Positions 1 through 11,255 of a stretch of 64,000 bases of DNA are shown here, one piece after another. The stretch spans positions 22,754,001 through 22,818,000 of the forward strand of contig CM114274.1 in NCBI GenBank assembly GCA_050084515.1. Direction: 5' to 3'. Below the pieces are notes generated by a model. The model had not been told where the DNA came from. It worked only from the letters and a program-made list of their open reading frames with translations, and did no database searches. The translations under genes and the position numbers were made by a program. Source of the DNA: Blasia pusilla. Lineage: Eukaryota; Marchantiophyta; Marchantiopsida; Blasiales. Each line of letters begins with the position of its first letter. Within the stretch, counting starts at the first letter, position 1.

Positions 1-371
1 AGTATTGGAAATATGAGCTAAGCCCTCCAAGCTCTATGGGTCAGTACGGAGAGTCGTGAGAGCAAGAAGTTGCTTCTTGTTGGATTTCCAACTAGATCCC
101 AATTTTAGGACATTTGTGTCATTTTTTGGTGTGATTTGATTGAGTTGGGACTCAAAGAAAAGCTTGGACTCGCGGTTGGGACCTCACGAAGAAGGGGACT
201 GCAGAGAGTGGCCATATTCATTAAGATTGAAGGAAATTCATGAAGAACTTTGCCATTCAAATATCTTTCAAATCTCCCTAAAAGAGAATTTCTCAGTCCC
301 AAAGAGTTTCTTTGCGTCTTGTTGGCTTATCGGGGTTAGAGAGATGGAGCGATTAGTAGAGAGCTTCAGGG
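1..371. other. unassigned DNA
   Basis: I recognise no gene, RNA or repeat here. Short open frames exist on both strands, but none resembles a known family. Confidence 0.4.
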
Positions 372-373
372 AT

Positions 374-431
374 TAAATGGTAAATGGTAAATAAATCAAT
401 CCCGTGGAACCCAAAGGGTCAAAAGATTTTG
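374..431 (-). mobile_element. solo LINE 3' tail (extremely 5'-truncated)
   Basis: Only the last ~58 bp of the L1-like LINE found throughout the window is present, in reverse orientation. It starts with two GGTAAAT heptamers and continues with the conserved block related to CCCGTGGGACCCAAAGGGTC, here with a few substitutions. None of the LINE C-terminal coding sequence follows. I could not identify a convincing target-site duplication. Confidence 0.8.
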
Positions 432-1004
432 TATGGTTCCTCAAGGTTTGCTACTGAGCAGTGAACGCTAGGCTAGAGATATGCTTGATAGATTTCTGGG
501 CAGAGGGCCAAGGAATCAATCTATGGAAGTTGTGACTCCTTCAACGGATGGTTATTTCATGGTGTGATAAGTATTTGAGATGGTGAGTGTCTGACCTCTC
601 TCTCTTAAGCAGAACTGTAGAACTATTTGCGCGTGAGTGTCTTCACTTGTGATTTCTCTCCGTTTATTGCTCGCTAGGTAACACCAGAATTGTGTAATAC
701 ATTCAGTAGCCTATATATATTTACTGCCCAAAGCTGCTGCACTGGTAAGGAATGTGTATTGGGATCCCCATCAGGTAAGGTGGATGGTGTAGTGCAGAGC
801 TTCGTGATTGACACTTGGAAGCTCCGCACCAACACATTGTTTTGCCAACTTCCACATTCTATGAGAGTATCTCCCTCCTCTCATATGGTGTCTTCTTCAC
901 TTCGTCCTCTCTTTAACCATCCCAGTCTCAAACACCTACCAGGGCACGGGGTCTATGATCGCAAGGATACTACATACACTTCTCAATGAGTATAGTTTGA
1001 ATGT
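432..1004. other. unassigned DNA
   Basis: There is no recognisable gene. A 99-codon plus-strand frame at 690-989 starts at TTG and matches no family I know, so I treat it as chance. Confidence 0.4.
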
Positions 1005-1700
1005 ACTTTGGGGATTCTGCAATATAGTCTGAATTTACTATGGGGATTTTGCAATAGACCACAGATCGAGGTCAATCTACAAAAGACCAATGTGATTATC
1101 TTTAGCTCTCGGCCACCAACGTTAACAACACAACGATTGCACGCATTCATCTATGGACAAGGGGTGAAGAGAGAAGCTATTGAGATCGTGGAGAAGCTAT
1201 AAATATTGTGGAAACCACATACTTAGGAGTTAAGCTCAAAGCCAACAAGAATTGGCAAACCAATGGTAGTTGCAGCTGAGGTGAAGTAGGGATGACATGT
1301 CTTCACCTTATGGAATCCAATTGCAAGAGAATGGAAATATGGTACACACCACAAAAATTCCATCTCTTCAAACCCAGTCTCATTCCAACTAGTCTATTTT
1401 CTTTGGAAGTTTGTGGTCTAAGTATCCCACAAAAACTCCTCATAGTTAGAAACCTTGGTGTTTGAATGAAAACCGCCCATGATTTACTAGTAGCTGATTT
1501 TGAAGAAGTCCAGCTGAAGAGTCATGCTATTAGAAGCCTCATTACATTCCATCAACACTTTAAGGCCATTAAAGAGTAGAATCCTAATCGCTTCTTTGGA
1601 AGAAGCTTCCAAGCTTCCAAGGATATTGTTGCTATGAGGGTAAAGAACTAGTACCAGGAGTGCATCATATGGCTTAACAAACAAGGAATATCAATTGATA
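1005..1700 (+). pseudogene. divergent LINE reverse-transcriptase relic
   Basis: Around 1040-1260 the translation reads like the region just after the YADD motif of a LINE reverse transcriptase: WGFCNRPQIEVNLQKTNVII, then (after a frame change near 1200) VETTYLGVKLKANKNW. This parallels the FCTQNQMEVNMEKSKVII and KYLGI segments of the main LINE family here, but the sequence is clearly different, so it represents another LINE lineage. Downstream to about 1700 the frames are broken, with fragments that look like the thumb/C-terminal part. No catalytic motif survives. Assignment rests on motif order only. Confidence 0.5.
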
Positions 1701-1764
1701 ATTTTCCAACAAACATGGGCTTTAGAGAGATTTTGCACAACTATATCTATATTCAAGAGGAAAA

Positions 1765-2054
1765 TTTCAAGCACAACCAAGTTACACATAAGAAGTAGTG
1801 TGGTATTGGACATTCTGCTCTTGTAGATTTGAGGGTTGGAGATCAGAATCTTGCGGAGGTTGTATCTTTCTACTGGGTTGTGATCTCAATCTGAAACCTG
1901 CAAGGCACTTAGACGTTGCCAAGTCGCACTACTCATAAAAATTTCAAGAACAATTGAGTTATAGAGAAGAAGTTCTATTGTGTTGGAGATTCTTCTCTTC
2001 TCTATTTGAGGATTGGTGATCATGCAATGTTGATAATGTAGTGAACTCCATTTC
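1765..2054 (+). repeat. LINE 5' UTR monomers (about 2 copies)
   Basis: Two decayed tandem units precede ORF1. Each contains a segment like AAATTTCAAG(C/A)ACAA.. followed by a 'TTCT.CTCTT.T' stretch and 'GGAT..GAGATCA'. They begin near 1765 and 1945, a period of about 180 bp. The same unit lies upstream of ORF1 or endonuclease in the copies at 41258-41640, 50050-50770 and 7490-7790, which identifies it as the LINE 5' UTR. Confidence 0.65.
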
Positions 2055-2540
2055 ATGATGACTACTCAAGATAATATTTTGAATTTGGTACAAGTGGTCT
2101 TGCATGAATTGAAAGAGCTTTGACAAGAATTCAAGGTATAAAATTTTCAATTGAACCTTGCACATGTTCAAATCAGAGAGTTGAAAGAAACGCAAGAGGT
2201 CTTGAAGAATGTGATGAAAGATAGTTCTATTGTGATGATGGATCTTTCCAAATGTTTTGCGGAGGTTCAAGAGAAGGCATCATCATTAGCAATAACACCC
2301 AATAGTTCAAGATTGGATGAGGTTGCTGAAATTTTGGAAGTGAAAATGAAATCTTATGTTGAAGCTACAAAGGTTGCTCATATCTCTTTTTGTACAGAGT
2401 GAGAGATAGAAAAGGAAAACCAATTTGCACGCAAAAAGAATGTGAGAATCTCAGGATTTCTAGAAACAAAGAGTGAGGAGGTGAAGAGTGTTGTCACCAA
2501 GTTCTTGGTTGATACACTTCATGTTCACAACCTCGACTTG

Positions 2541-2607
2541 TAATGTGTTTTTTAGCCTTTTGACCCTTTGGGTCCCACGGGCTTGATCTATTTACTATTT
2601 ACCATTT
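2541..2607 (+). mobile_element. 67-bp LINE 3' tail nested in ORF1
   Basis: This contains only the terminal LINE block (TAATGTG.., GGGTCCCACGGGCTTGATC, and the TTTACCA tail). The target is LINE ORF1: the unbroken copy reads GACTTGGCTCAAGC at this place. ACTTG occurs on both sides (2536-2540 and 2608-2612), a 5-bp target-site duplication. The LINE 3' end itself carries GACTTG just before TAATGTG, so the 5' junction also shows six bases of microhomology. Confidence 0.85.
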
Positions 2608-2772
2608 ACTTGGCTTAAGCTTTTCGCATTGGGAAGAGGAGCACACAACCTCGTGTTATTTTGGTTAAGTTTGTTAATCAAACTCAACATGTTATCACTA
2701 TGGCTAAGAAGGCCATTCTCAAAGAAAGGATGATATGGTTGGATCCCAATCTCACACCTCTACAAGTTGAAG

Positions 2773-4103
2773 TGTGATACCCAAAATTTTATACTTTTAG
2801 AGATTTATATATTTTGATTCAAGGAATGAAGACTCTATGAAGTAAAGGTTGTATATACAAGACTGTTTTAGATATTATGTTGGTGAATTGGAAGAATGAG
2901 TAATATTGAAATGGATCACAAAGCTCCTAGGACAAGGCAGAGAGATGGAAGATCAAGGATTTGCCTTAGAGGAGATGGAAATGCGGTAACAAAGTCTAAA
3001 GACTAAGAGCGAAGCTTGGAAAAGACAACGAAGCCTTATTAAGAACTTGTTTATGAAGTGCTTCGCTCTTGAACAAAGCACAATGAAGAAGAAGAGGAAG
3101 AAGTGCTTCGCTCTTGAACGAAGCACAATGAAGAAGAAGAGGAAGAAGTGCTTCGCTCTTAAATGAAGCACAAAGAATGCCGCGCTTTGTTCTCAGGAAG
3201 CGCTTTGTCCTCGGGAAGAGCTTCGTCGTCAAGGGAAGAAGAAGAAGAAGAAGTTGTAGCGAAGTGAAGCTACGACTCGAAGTGATTTCAAGCGACACAT
3301 TGTTAGAACAGTTAGACTAGGAAGAGGTGCGACTTTTTGGACCAGATAGGAAGTTAGGACAGTTACGCCCAACGGATTCATAGCAATCATAGGAAAAGAT
3401 AAGAGAACCGTAGATCAAGGTAGTTACAAACTCTCAATAGACACTAGATTCGTAAGAGACGCTTCAGATCTTTGGACCTACTACTGGCTCGGAAGATATT
3501 TAAGAAGCATGAAAGTAGCTATCATTATCATTCTTTCACAAAGTCTTTATGTTGTAGGAATGGTCCGAGCAAGAGAGTAGTACCCTCTCAAGCTTGTATA
3601 CACTTTGAAGCTTTCTTATTCTTGATGGAGTAATAAAGAACTCATTTCTTCATTCTGATGTGCGATGCATATGTCTGAGAATTCTCTTTGGGTCTGCAGA
3701 GTGAAGAGTGAATTAGGAAAACGCTTTCATCATTAGAATAATCAACATTGAGTTGTAAGAAATCTGTTCGACAGAGAGTAGCCTGCCTAGATGGACTGAG
3801 TTTCGAAAGTAGGAGAAGCCAGCTCCTTGTTGAGGTCTCTGTGAGGTTCTTTGATGTTGAGTGAAGATCTACCTGAGCATGAATTCAATTCCACTAGAGA
3901 GAATCGAGGAAAGAAATCTTGGTACTAAGAGAGAGAAGAATACACTGATAAGTGATTGAATCCGAATTGTAAACACTTAACTACAACTATTGCAAGATAA
4001 ATGCCATCTTGAACTCTCTTTTCACATAATCGTGATCCTCTTGGGGATTGAACTCATTAAATTACTGTAAAAAGATCAATTCTTATTCTTCTTGTACATT
4101 ACA
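2773..4103 (+). mobile_element. solo LTR, 1331 bp, with 5-bp TSD
   Basis: The insert begins TGTGATACCC and ends GTACATTACA, the TG..CA form of an LTR. It is flanked by TGAAG at 2768-2772 and 4104-4108. The interrupted LINE ORF1 resumes in register (..CAAGTTGAAG | GCTAGGAGCAAGG) when the insert and one TSD copy are removed. No gag or pol is present, so it is a solo LTR left by LTR-LTR recombination. Its TGTGATACCC start is common for gypsy LTRs. A possible promoter (GATATTTAAGAAG, near 3494) and AATAAAG-like signal (near 3632) suggest plus orientation. Confidence 0.85.
3056..3178 (+). repeat. 45-bp tandem repeat, about 2.7 copies, inside the solo LTR
   Basis: Units starting at 3056, 3101 and 3146 share GAAGTGCTTCGCTCTTGAAC followed by AAGCACAATGAAGAAGAAG. 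The third unit is degenerate after CACAAAGAA. The sub-motif AGTGCTTCGC is related to other 'GCTTCG' stretches nearby (3180-3240), suggesting local duplication of a GAAG/CTTC-rich segment. Confidence 0.9.
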
Positions 4104-4174
4104 TGAAGCTAGGAGCAAGGAGCTTGCAACGGTCAAAGAGGCTTAAGAAGCAGGTTTTTAATTTTTTATACACG

Positions 4175-4961
4175 ACGGTCGAGCGATTGTTACTAAGAGG
4201 TAGAGAGACTTATCAACATAGCAATCCAAGAATCTTAGAGTCTTGATATGAAACATATGAGGCCTTACAACATCAAAGTACGTGAGTGTTCTACTAGTTT
4301 GGGAGAGGGTAGACATCATCAATATAGTGGAGACTTGGGAACATGAGAGCAATACCATTGAAGAGATACAAGGGTTTACTTTGGTAGAATCGACATAGAA
4401 GAAAAGAGGGCAACGGGTGGAAAGAGGTCATAACAATATTGCTACTTTCATCAGGTCTCAATTTCTATCCCTCATACAGCTAGAAGATCAAGATATCGGG
4501 GGCCAATATCATTGGTTATGTCTACATTTTTTTGGGGGATCTTATTGTTATTGTAGTATGTTATTTTGCACCACTCTCCATGCCTATGTGTTGAACATGC
4601 ACTTGTAGTCGGAGTCAACCATTTCATCAAATTATTGGGGATATTCTCAAATATTATAGCAAAGGTGAAGTCTTTGTAGTTGGGGATTTCAATTATCGTA
4701 AATATAATGCTCAATTTACCAAATTCAGTGACTCATGGGCTTCTCTTCTCCTCGAAGAACCTGATGATAGTTTATGGTCTAGAATCTCTTCAGATCTTTC
4801 TACCAATCCTTTGAAAGAGCATTTTTTAACTTTTGGAGGCACTTTTAATTTGAAAGTTCTTAATGGAACCTCTCGTTTTCCCAACTCTCACTCCAATACA
4901 TGCTTCTCCCCCACCAATGCTAGCACCGTCGACTATCTTCTCTCCTCGTCCACTAGTAGCT
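4175..4961 (+). pseudogene. LINE ORF2 endonuclease segment
   Basis: This continues the ORF1 fragment at 2055-4172. It carries the start of the APE-type endonuclease, which nicks target DNA for target-primed reverse transcription. Visible pieces include NIVETWEHESN, the sheet before the catalytic Asn (VVGDFNYRKYNAQ; intact copies read GDFNARTRTAQ), and SRISSDLS. Several frameshifts and stops are present. It ends abruptly at 4961, where the sequence switches to the opposite strand of the same LINE. Confidence 0.8.
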
Positions 4962-5712
4962 GTCACCAAATCCTTCCTTCCTGATTTACGAATAAGAATT
5001 GGCTCCCGTAGTGACCAAGTAGTAGGAAAACCATAGATAGCAGCATCACCTAATACTTTGGTGAGGATCGGCCCTATAGAATCTCCTTCCCACTTGAGAA
5101 GCTCAATAGAAATATCATCCAAATCTTCACATTTTCCATTCGCTAGTTTTCTACGTTAAGTCATCATCGCTACTTTAGAGAATAATCCGAATATGCCTTG
5201 AAAGTGGAGCATAGATGTAGCATGGAGGAAAAAAGAAAGATTTTCAGCAAGAGATATCAAGGACTTGGGATCAAGAGTAGGTTTTGATGAGTGGACTACT
5301 AACCGTTCTCAAAATGATTTGGGATCGTTGTGGAGTTCTCGTTGTTAAAGACTCCTCCTTGCACCGCAAGAATGCTTGTTTCTTAGATTTCTGCAAGTGT
5401 TTGTAAGGGCTCATCCCGACAAGCCGACTCGGATATCCAAAGATTTGTCCACTGATCTTAACCTTGCTTGTATTCAAGGTCAAACCATCCATTACAAGAT
5501 AACTTTATAGCACTTCTACCTCGATTTCGAGAAAAGAACTTGGATGCAGTATTCTTGAGAAATTGGATAAGTTACAAACATGTCATCTGTGGATCATGGC
5601 TCCATACAATATCAGTCAAGAGTTCTTGTAAATCTACCATGTAAAGATTTTCTTACAAGGATCTAAGCGAAGCTTGGGAGAAGCTCAAATGGATAGACAT
5701 GTTGAGATCAAT
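4962..5712 (-). pseudogene. inverted LINE ORF2 segment (endonuclease end to RT start)
   Basis: Read on the minus strand, this runs from the endonuclease C-terminal region (5700) through the linker (KSKKQAFLRCKEESL) to the first part of RT (RPILTKVLGDAAIYGFPTTW, then RKDLVT near 4965). Together with 4175-4961 it forms a head-to-head junction of one LINE family. About 150 bp of endonuclease sequence is missing between the two arms. The RT core, C-terminus and tail are absent from this piece. Confidence 0.8.
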
Positions 5713-7790
5713 AATAGGTATATAGTAAATAAATCATGCCCGTGGGATCCAAAGTGTCAAAAGGCTAAAAAAAGCATCATAAGTTATACACCAAAATAAG
5801 AAAAAACCCTTTAGGTCTTATCCTAGTCAATGCTTAAAGCACTTCAGCCATGAATAATGACATCTCTTGCTAATATAAGAACCTAAATCATAAGGCACTA
5901 GTTGTAGTAAAGAATAGAAATTCCCCACATCTATTTTATGAGCTACTCTAATCTCTTCATACCTAGGACACGTAACAAATATATGCTCTTCATCCTTAAT
6001 ACATCCTACGTCACATAACTTACAAATTCGTTCACTTCTATCAATGTTGAATCATCGTCCTTCCTCAACTCCTAGTCCATGTGACCCAATCTTATGTCGT
6101 GCAATAATATGACGTAAGAAAGTGAAGATCCTTGCAAGTAGGTACCCTTGTTCACAATATACCAACATAGGATTAATATGAAGTTGATAATACTCCATTT
6201 TTGTGCCCCGGCTGCTCCAAAGAATGCTGAGAAATTGCTTTGGTAGATGCTCACGGAGTGCCACCAATTTCAAGTCCCAAATCTGGTTCAGCCAAATTCC
6301 ACTTTGTAGACCAAGTCACCACATCAAGCTTTACGAGCGTGTGGAGGCGAGAAATATCAAGAGATCTCACCCTTGTGATATAAGTGATGGTCAAGTAGAG
6401 AGCTTCCGCCTCAAGAGGAAGATAATACGTTTCCGCAAGAAGAATACCATAAGGTGTTTGGTTTCTCACGCCCAATTCTTTTTGTAGAAAGATCTCTTGC
6501 ACCCTCTCCACACCCTCCAAACTTATCTTCTTACAAGTAGGGCCCCAAACTTGGGTCCTATATAAGACCATAGGGAGAACTAAGCTCCTAAATAAGAATA
6601 TCCTAAGACTCCAAGATACAAGATGAGCTTTTCTCCACCGATTTAAAAGTGACTATAGAGAGCTTTGTAACCTGCTTCAAATTCTACTGTCTTTTGCAGG
6701 AAAAGTGCCCAACTATAGTCATGAGAGAAATCAAAGTCAAGATACTTATAATGAAAGAGTAAAAAAAAGACGAGCCTGATCTGCTTCAGGCCGAGGTTCT
6801 AAAATTTCAAATATAGAGATATAAGAGCTATTGGTAGGCGAGGAGAGAAGATAGTCAATGGTGTTAGCATCGGTGGGGGAGAAGCATGTATTGGAGTGAG
6901 TTGGGAAAACGAGAGGTTCCATTAAGAAATTTCAAATTACAAGTGCCTCCAAAAGTTAAAAAAATGCTCTTTCAAATATTAGTAGAAAGATCTTAAGAGA
7001 TTCTAGACCATAAACCATCATCTGGTTCTTCGAGGAGAGGAGAAGTCAAGGAGTCACTGAATTGGTAAGTTGAGCAGTATGTGTGCGAGCATTGAAATCC
7101 CCAACTAGAAAGACTTCACCTTTGCTTTGATATTTGAGAACATCCCCAATATATCAATGAAATGATTGACTTAGACTACAAGCGCGCATTGAGTAGATAG
7201 GCATGGAGAGTGGTGCAAAATAACATCTTGCCAAATAACAATAAGATCCCCCAACCAAATATAGATGTAACCAATGATATTTGCCCCCGATATCTTGATC
7301 TTCTAGATGTATGAGAGGTAGAAATTGAGACCTGATGAAAATAGCAATACCACCATAATCCCTTCCCGCCCGTTGCCTTCTTTTGTTCCATGTTGATCCC
7401 ACCGAAGTAAATCCTTGCATCTCTTCAATGGTATTGCTCTCATGTTCCCAAGTCTCCACTATATTGATGATGTATATATGATGACAACTTCTTCTTTGTA
7501 ACTGTATTTTTCTTGAAATTTTCAAGAGTACGACGTCTCTACAATGTCCAAGTGCCCTATGTATTTCAGTTTGAGACAACACTCCACCATCAAGATACGG
7601 CCTTCGCAAGATTCTAACCTCCAATCCTCAAAATTAGAAAGGAAGAATCTTAAATCCACACAACTTCTTCTCTATAATTCTGTTTTGCTTAAAAGTTTCA
7701 CGAGTAGGGTGCCTTTACAACATCCAAGTGCATGCAGATTTTAGCTTGAGACAACTTCAGTCGTCACAACCCAAATCATTTGCTATTCAA
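5713..7790 (-). mobile_element. internally deleted LINE copy
   Basis: On the minus strand the order is two 5' UTR monomers (about 7790-7490, period about 167 bp), endonuclease (7470-6750), then RT thumb and C-terminus (6750-5830), then the 3' block and tail at 5713. ORF1 is missing: endonuclease joins directly to the monomers near 7475. The RT palm, including YADD, is also missing: endonuclease joins post-palm sequence near 6750. The C-terminus keeps the ERVQEIFLQKELGVRNQTPYG region. It cannot move by itself. Confidence 0.85.
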
Positions 7791-8160
7791 AATTTCATAG
7801 CCCTTCATGGTGCCTTTCACCCCATAAAGCTTAGTAGCAAGAGGATTTCACGATTAAACAATTAGATCGTTTTCTAATGGAGCAGAAATTATGTAAATGG
7901 CATTCTTAAACCTGTTTCGCTGCCTTTATCTGAACCCTAGCTAAATTGCACTAGGATTCCTACTATGGAACATAGCGTACTCGGGAATTCCGGGCATTTC
8001 CCGGTTGTTTATAATAAAATCTTAAGGGTTGAAGATGGCATGCGAGACAAAATGGTGAGGGTCAACTTAATGTACGACATGTAAACTACGAAGAGGAAAT
8101 CCTTAATCCAGTAGTTCGGTGCCAAGAAACTTGTATGACATGTGGGCATGTCATGTGACT
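7791..8160. other. unassigned DNA
   Basis: Just right of the LINE monomers. No gene, RNA or repeat is recognised. Confidence 0.4.
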
Positions 8161-8690
8161 CATGTCATGTCCTGTGCGAGCCTAAGATTAGGGGGCAGCG
8201 CTGCTGGCGCTCAGTTCCAGAATAGAGACGACACTACAGTAAAGTGAAAATGGAAACGACGTAGTGACCGGTCGCGCGAGTCGGCTGCAGGCGTACGTGG
8301 GAGGGCCCGGAGGTGGCCGGCGCCGGCCCTCCTGCCTGCAGAGCTGAGGAACGGAGCAGGACAGACGGAACGTCACGGAAGTCGGGTTGCGCCAGCGTGT
8401 GCGGCTGGTTTGGTTTGGATCCCAAGTCACAAGCAACACAGATCCTCATAGAGGACAGGAAGAGGTAAAACGGACTAACGGAGTGGACGCAACCATCCAC
8501 AGCCCGAGACCGACACGGTGGACACACTCAAGGACGTGTCCCCACGCGTCGATAGAGTCTTTGACTCTGCGCCCCAGGAGCCTCCCGTCACGGCCCATTT
8601 CTGCGGAGCGCTGCCCGGACAACTGAGGCTTGTCTTTGATTCCTTCCGCTTGACGCGTCGTGCGAAGCCAAGATACGGCAAGCTTCAGTA
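8161..8690. other. GC/CpG-rich unassigned block
   Basis: This block is markedly richer in G, C and CpG than its AT-rich right neighbour (8700-8900). Open frames appear on both strands (for example minus 8234-8527, plus 8387-8626), as expected from GC-rich DNA with few stops. None resembles a known protein. It could be a CpG-rich promoter or an old GC-rich transposon; I cannot tell. Confidence 0.3.
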
Positions 8691-11250
8691 GATTTCAAAT
8701 CCTCAAAGTTAAAAAAGAAAATTTTCTAATACCACCATTTAATATTCTTAGTTAATTTTCATTAACGAAATCCTTTCTTTTTTCCATTAAAATTCATTTT
8801 TCTTTCATCAAATATTAATAAATATGATTGTTTTTAAAAATAATTCTCATATTTATATTTATATTTCGATTTCAATTTCTTAGATCTTAGAAGAGTACTA
8901 ATATATCCCCCCTACAATGACCCGGGATCCGACAGACAAAGCAAATTCAAGTCCGCTTACACCCCCTTCAACCCCCGCCTTCGGATATCACCTTAAGCTT
9001 CAGGAACGAACTACGCCTTTAGCTTACCTTGCAACCCTTGGCTGCTGAGTCGCATATGCTCTGCATGTGCGTTGACGCCACTCGGAACGCGGAATCAGGT
9101 GGTCTTCACTCGGCAAGCAGCTCCTGCAATTTTCCTGACTCCGAGGTTACTGGCTAAGATTTACAAGGCTTGCACTATGGGTAGCAAACAAGCCTTCGGT
9201 AAAGGAATCAAGCTACAAGATCCTCGTGAACTCAGCAGGGAAGAAACGAAGCAAACAGGTTTACGCAGCAGCAAAAAAACGTCTACAATTCGTGGGCCCC
9301 ATACAGGTCATTGGATACCCGTAATAGACAACAAATTACCAGACACACTAATAAATTTTCGTCAAGAGGAAGATCACTCCATCAGCGGAAATAATACCTA
9401 TTGGGCCGAATCAGCAGATAATCATTGTGCATTCCGGCCAGTGAGCCCCTCACAAGATTCCACCGAGTAAACTTTAATTCTCACTGGCAGGAAAACGTGA
9501 GTGGAGAGCTTTTAGAAAAGATTTTCTTTAAGCCCTGGAACCTGGAACTCGGACATGCCACCTGTAGTAGTCTAGACTTTGCGTCCACATGGTTATTGAT
9601 TTTGACGTTTAAATAGACCATAACCTCGCACTAAAGAAGTAGAGACGAAGTTTAGGGTGAGACCACTTACGCAAAAAATTGTACTCGTTCAACTGCAGTT
9701 TTTTCATTCGAGCTACGATGCTGTTTTGCTCTATTAAGCCCCGAGCCTAACGCCTATTCATTCTCTCCTTATGAGCAGAGAACTTTGATGCCCGTGCGGG
9801 CTTTCTTACTAGTATTAATAGATGTTCAAACATTCTCTATTTTTTGGGTCTCCATGCCCCTCTTTTGTATCGTATCGTGATGGGTTTCCATCCTTTTTCT
9901 ACATATCTATTTTATTTTTCTTTCCCTGTGTAATTGGAAACATCGGAAACATCGCGTGGTTTCCAAATTTCGAATAGGGCGTCGGCAGGGGAATAAGCAC
10001 TGAAAGGTAGGTAACTTAAGGGTCGACAGAGAGGCGACGATCTAAGGAAAGGCTTCCGGCTACTTTTCTTGTACGAACTGCACTACGCGACCTGCTGCAT
10101 AACATTCCCGGCTGTCTTCGCGTAACCAAAAGGAGGAACGTCGAAGCGAATCATGAGAGCACATGTGCAACAAGTCAAAAAAGGACTCTGCTTGTTGCGC
10201 ATTCTGGTAGACTCTTGCAAGGCAGGAGGTCGGGTCCACCCCCAACTCGGCTGTGCCTGCCTTCAGGTAATCACATCCGGTCCTGGGTTCGGGGAGCCCG
10301 GGGAGCCCGGGGACATCCCGTTGCTTGCCTGTGCTCCATCGTACCAGTATGTGGTACTAAAGTTCGCGAAAGTTGGCGAGAAGCCTCAAGAAAGTTCACG
10401 GTTCATAAATGTAGCAGAGACCCAATGTTGCCTAATATGACGACATCGGTGATTTCGGAGAGAAGACGACTCTTTGTTGGATTCGCTCAAAGCTAACCTC
10501 TTCGTATAACATTAAACACTGGCAGCTTTATCGTCGCTTGCGTCTGAAATTTAGTTAGGGCAGCACCAGCTATTCTGTCACTCGTCTCCCTGCTGGAAGT
10601 TAGCTTGTTCAGAACCTGGGACAAGCTCAGAGTGTCCTTTGATGCCGAAATAGATTCGCAAGGCACATGCCGGCCTTCTTTAAACGGTGATCGAATCGTG
10701 AACGGCACATGTTCGCCGCACATCTCGGCAGCATGGTTCCCGCAAACGTCTGAGAGAGTAGGACTTTAAGCGGTGACAGTTTGAATCGGTCTGACAGCCC
10801 AGGAAGGTGACTTGATTTGGAAAACGGAATCCGCAGTCGCTCGGGGCGAATGGCGGACTCGCTTGGAGCCTTTTATGCCTCGCGAAGATTCTCCAGTCCT
10901 TTACCCACGGATGTTGTGTTTGATAAGATTTTCAGCTTTGTTTTAATCTAACCTAAAACTTCCAAATTCCGAAAATTTTCACCAATGCATTCGGCGATGT
11001 TAAACTTTTGGTTGGATAGGTATTAATGAAAAATATTTCTATTAAAATTGGAGAGTGCTTTTTCATTTTGCAAATTTTTTTCAATAAAATGGTTCATCTT
11101 CTAAGCCAATAAGATTGTTTAAAATTGACTCAAAGCATCCTATTGCTTGAAACTCAATGCACGACGAGCTCACAATAGTTCTTTTAAAATTTCATACATT
11201 TGTTTGAATACACGTAAGTAATTTCTTACCCGCTTTTAGATTTTTCTGGT
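8691..11250. other. unassigned, single-copy-looking DNA
   Basis: AT-rich at 8700-8900, then mixed composition. The longest plus frame (9072-9470, 132 codons, MTPLGTRNQ..) and frames at 10153-10496 show no domain, signal or family I recognise. No LINE or LTR sequence is evident. A diverged gene could be hidden here, but nothing supports one. Confidence 0.35.
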
Positions 11251-11255
11251 TCCTC

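Larger units (their letters stand above)
2055..4172 (+). pseudogene. LINE ORF1 (L1 ORF1-like), split by two insertions
   Basis: ORF1 of the L1-like LINE encodes an RNA-binding chaperone. It starts at MMTTQDNIL (2055) and has a heptad-rich coiled-coil region (LKETQEVLKNVMKD) followed by the RRM-like part (KKNVRISGF). An in-frame TGA follows LKEL, and another stop lies at 2401. At 2541-2607 it is interrupted by a short LINE tail, and at 2773-4103 by a solo LTR. The reading resumes at 4109 (ARSKELATVKEA) and ends near 4172. The order matches the better copies at 41650-42165 and 49211-50018 (minus). It cannot make a full protein. Confidence 0.8.

Noticed and set aside
4158-4358. Minus frame as a gene
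   Set aside because: It is antisense to the LINE endonuclease start; the same shadow appears in other LINE copies.
9072-9470. 132-codon plus frame as a small gene
   Set aside because: No domain or recognisable composition. The second half is low in hydrophobic pattern, and no neighbouring exons could be linked.
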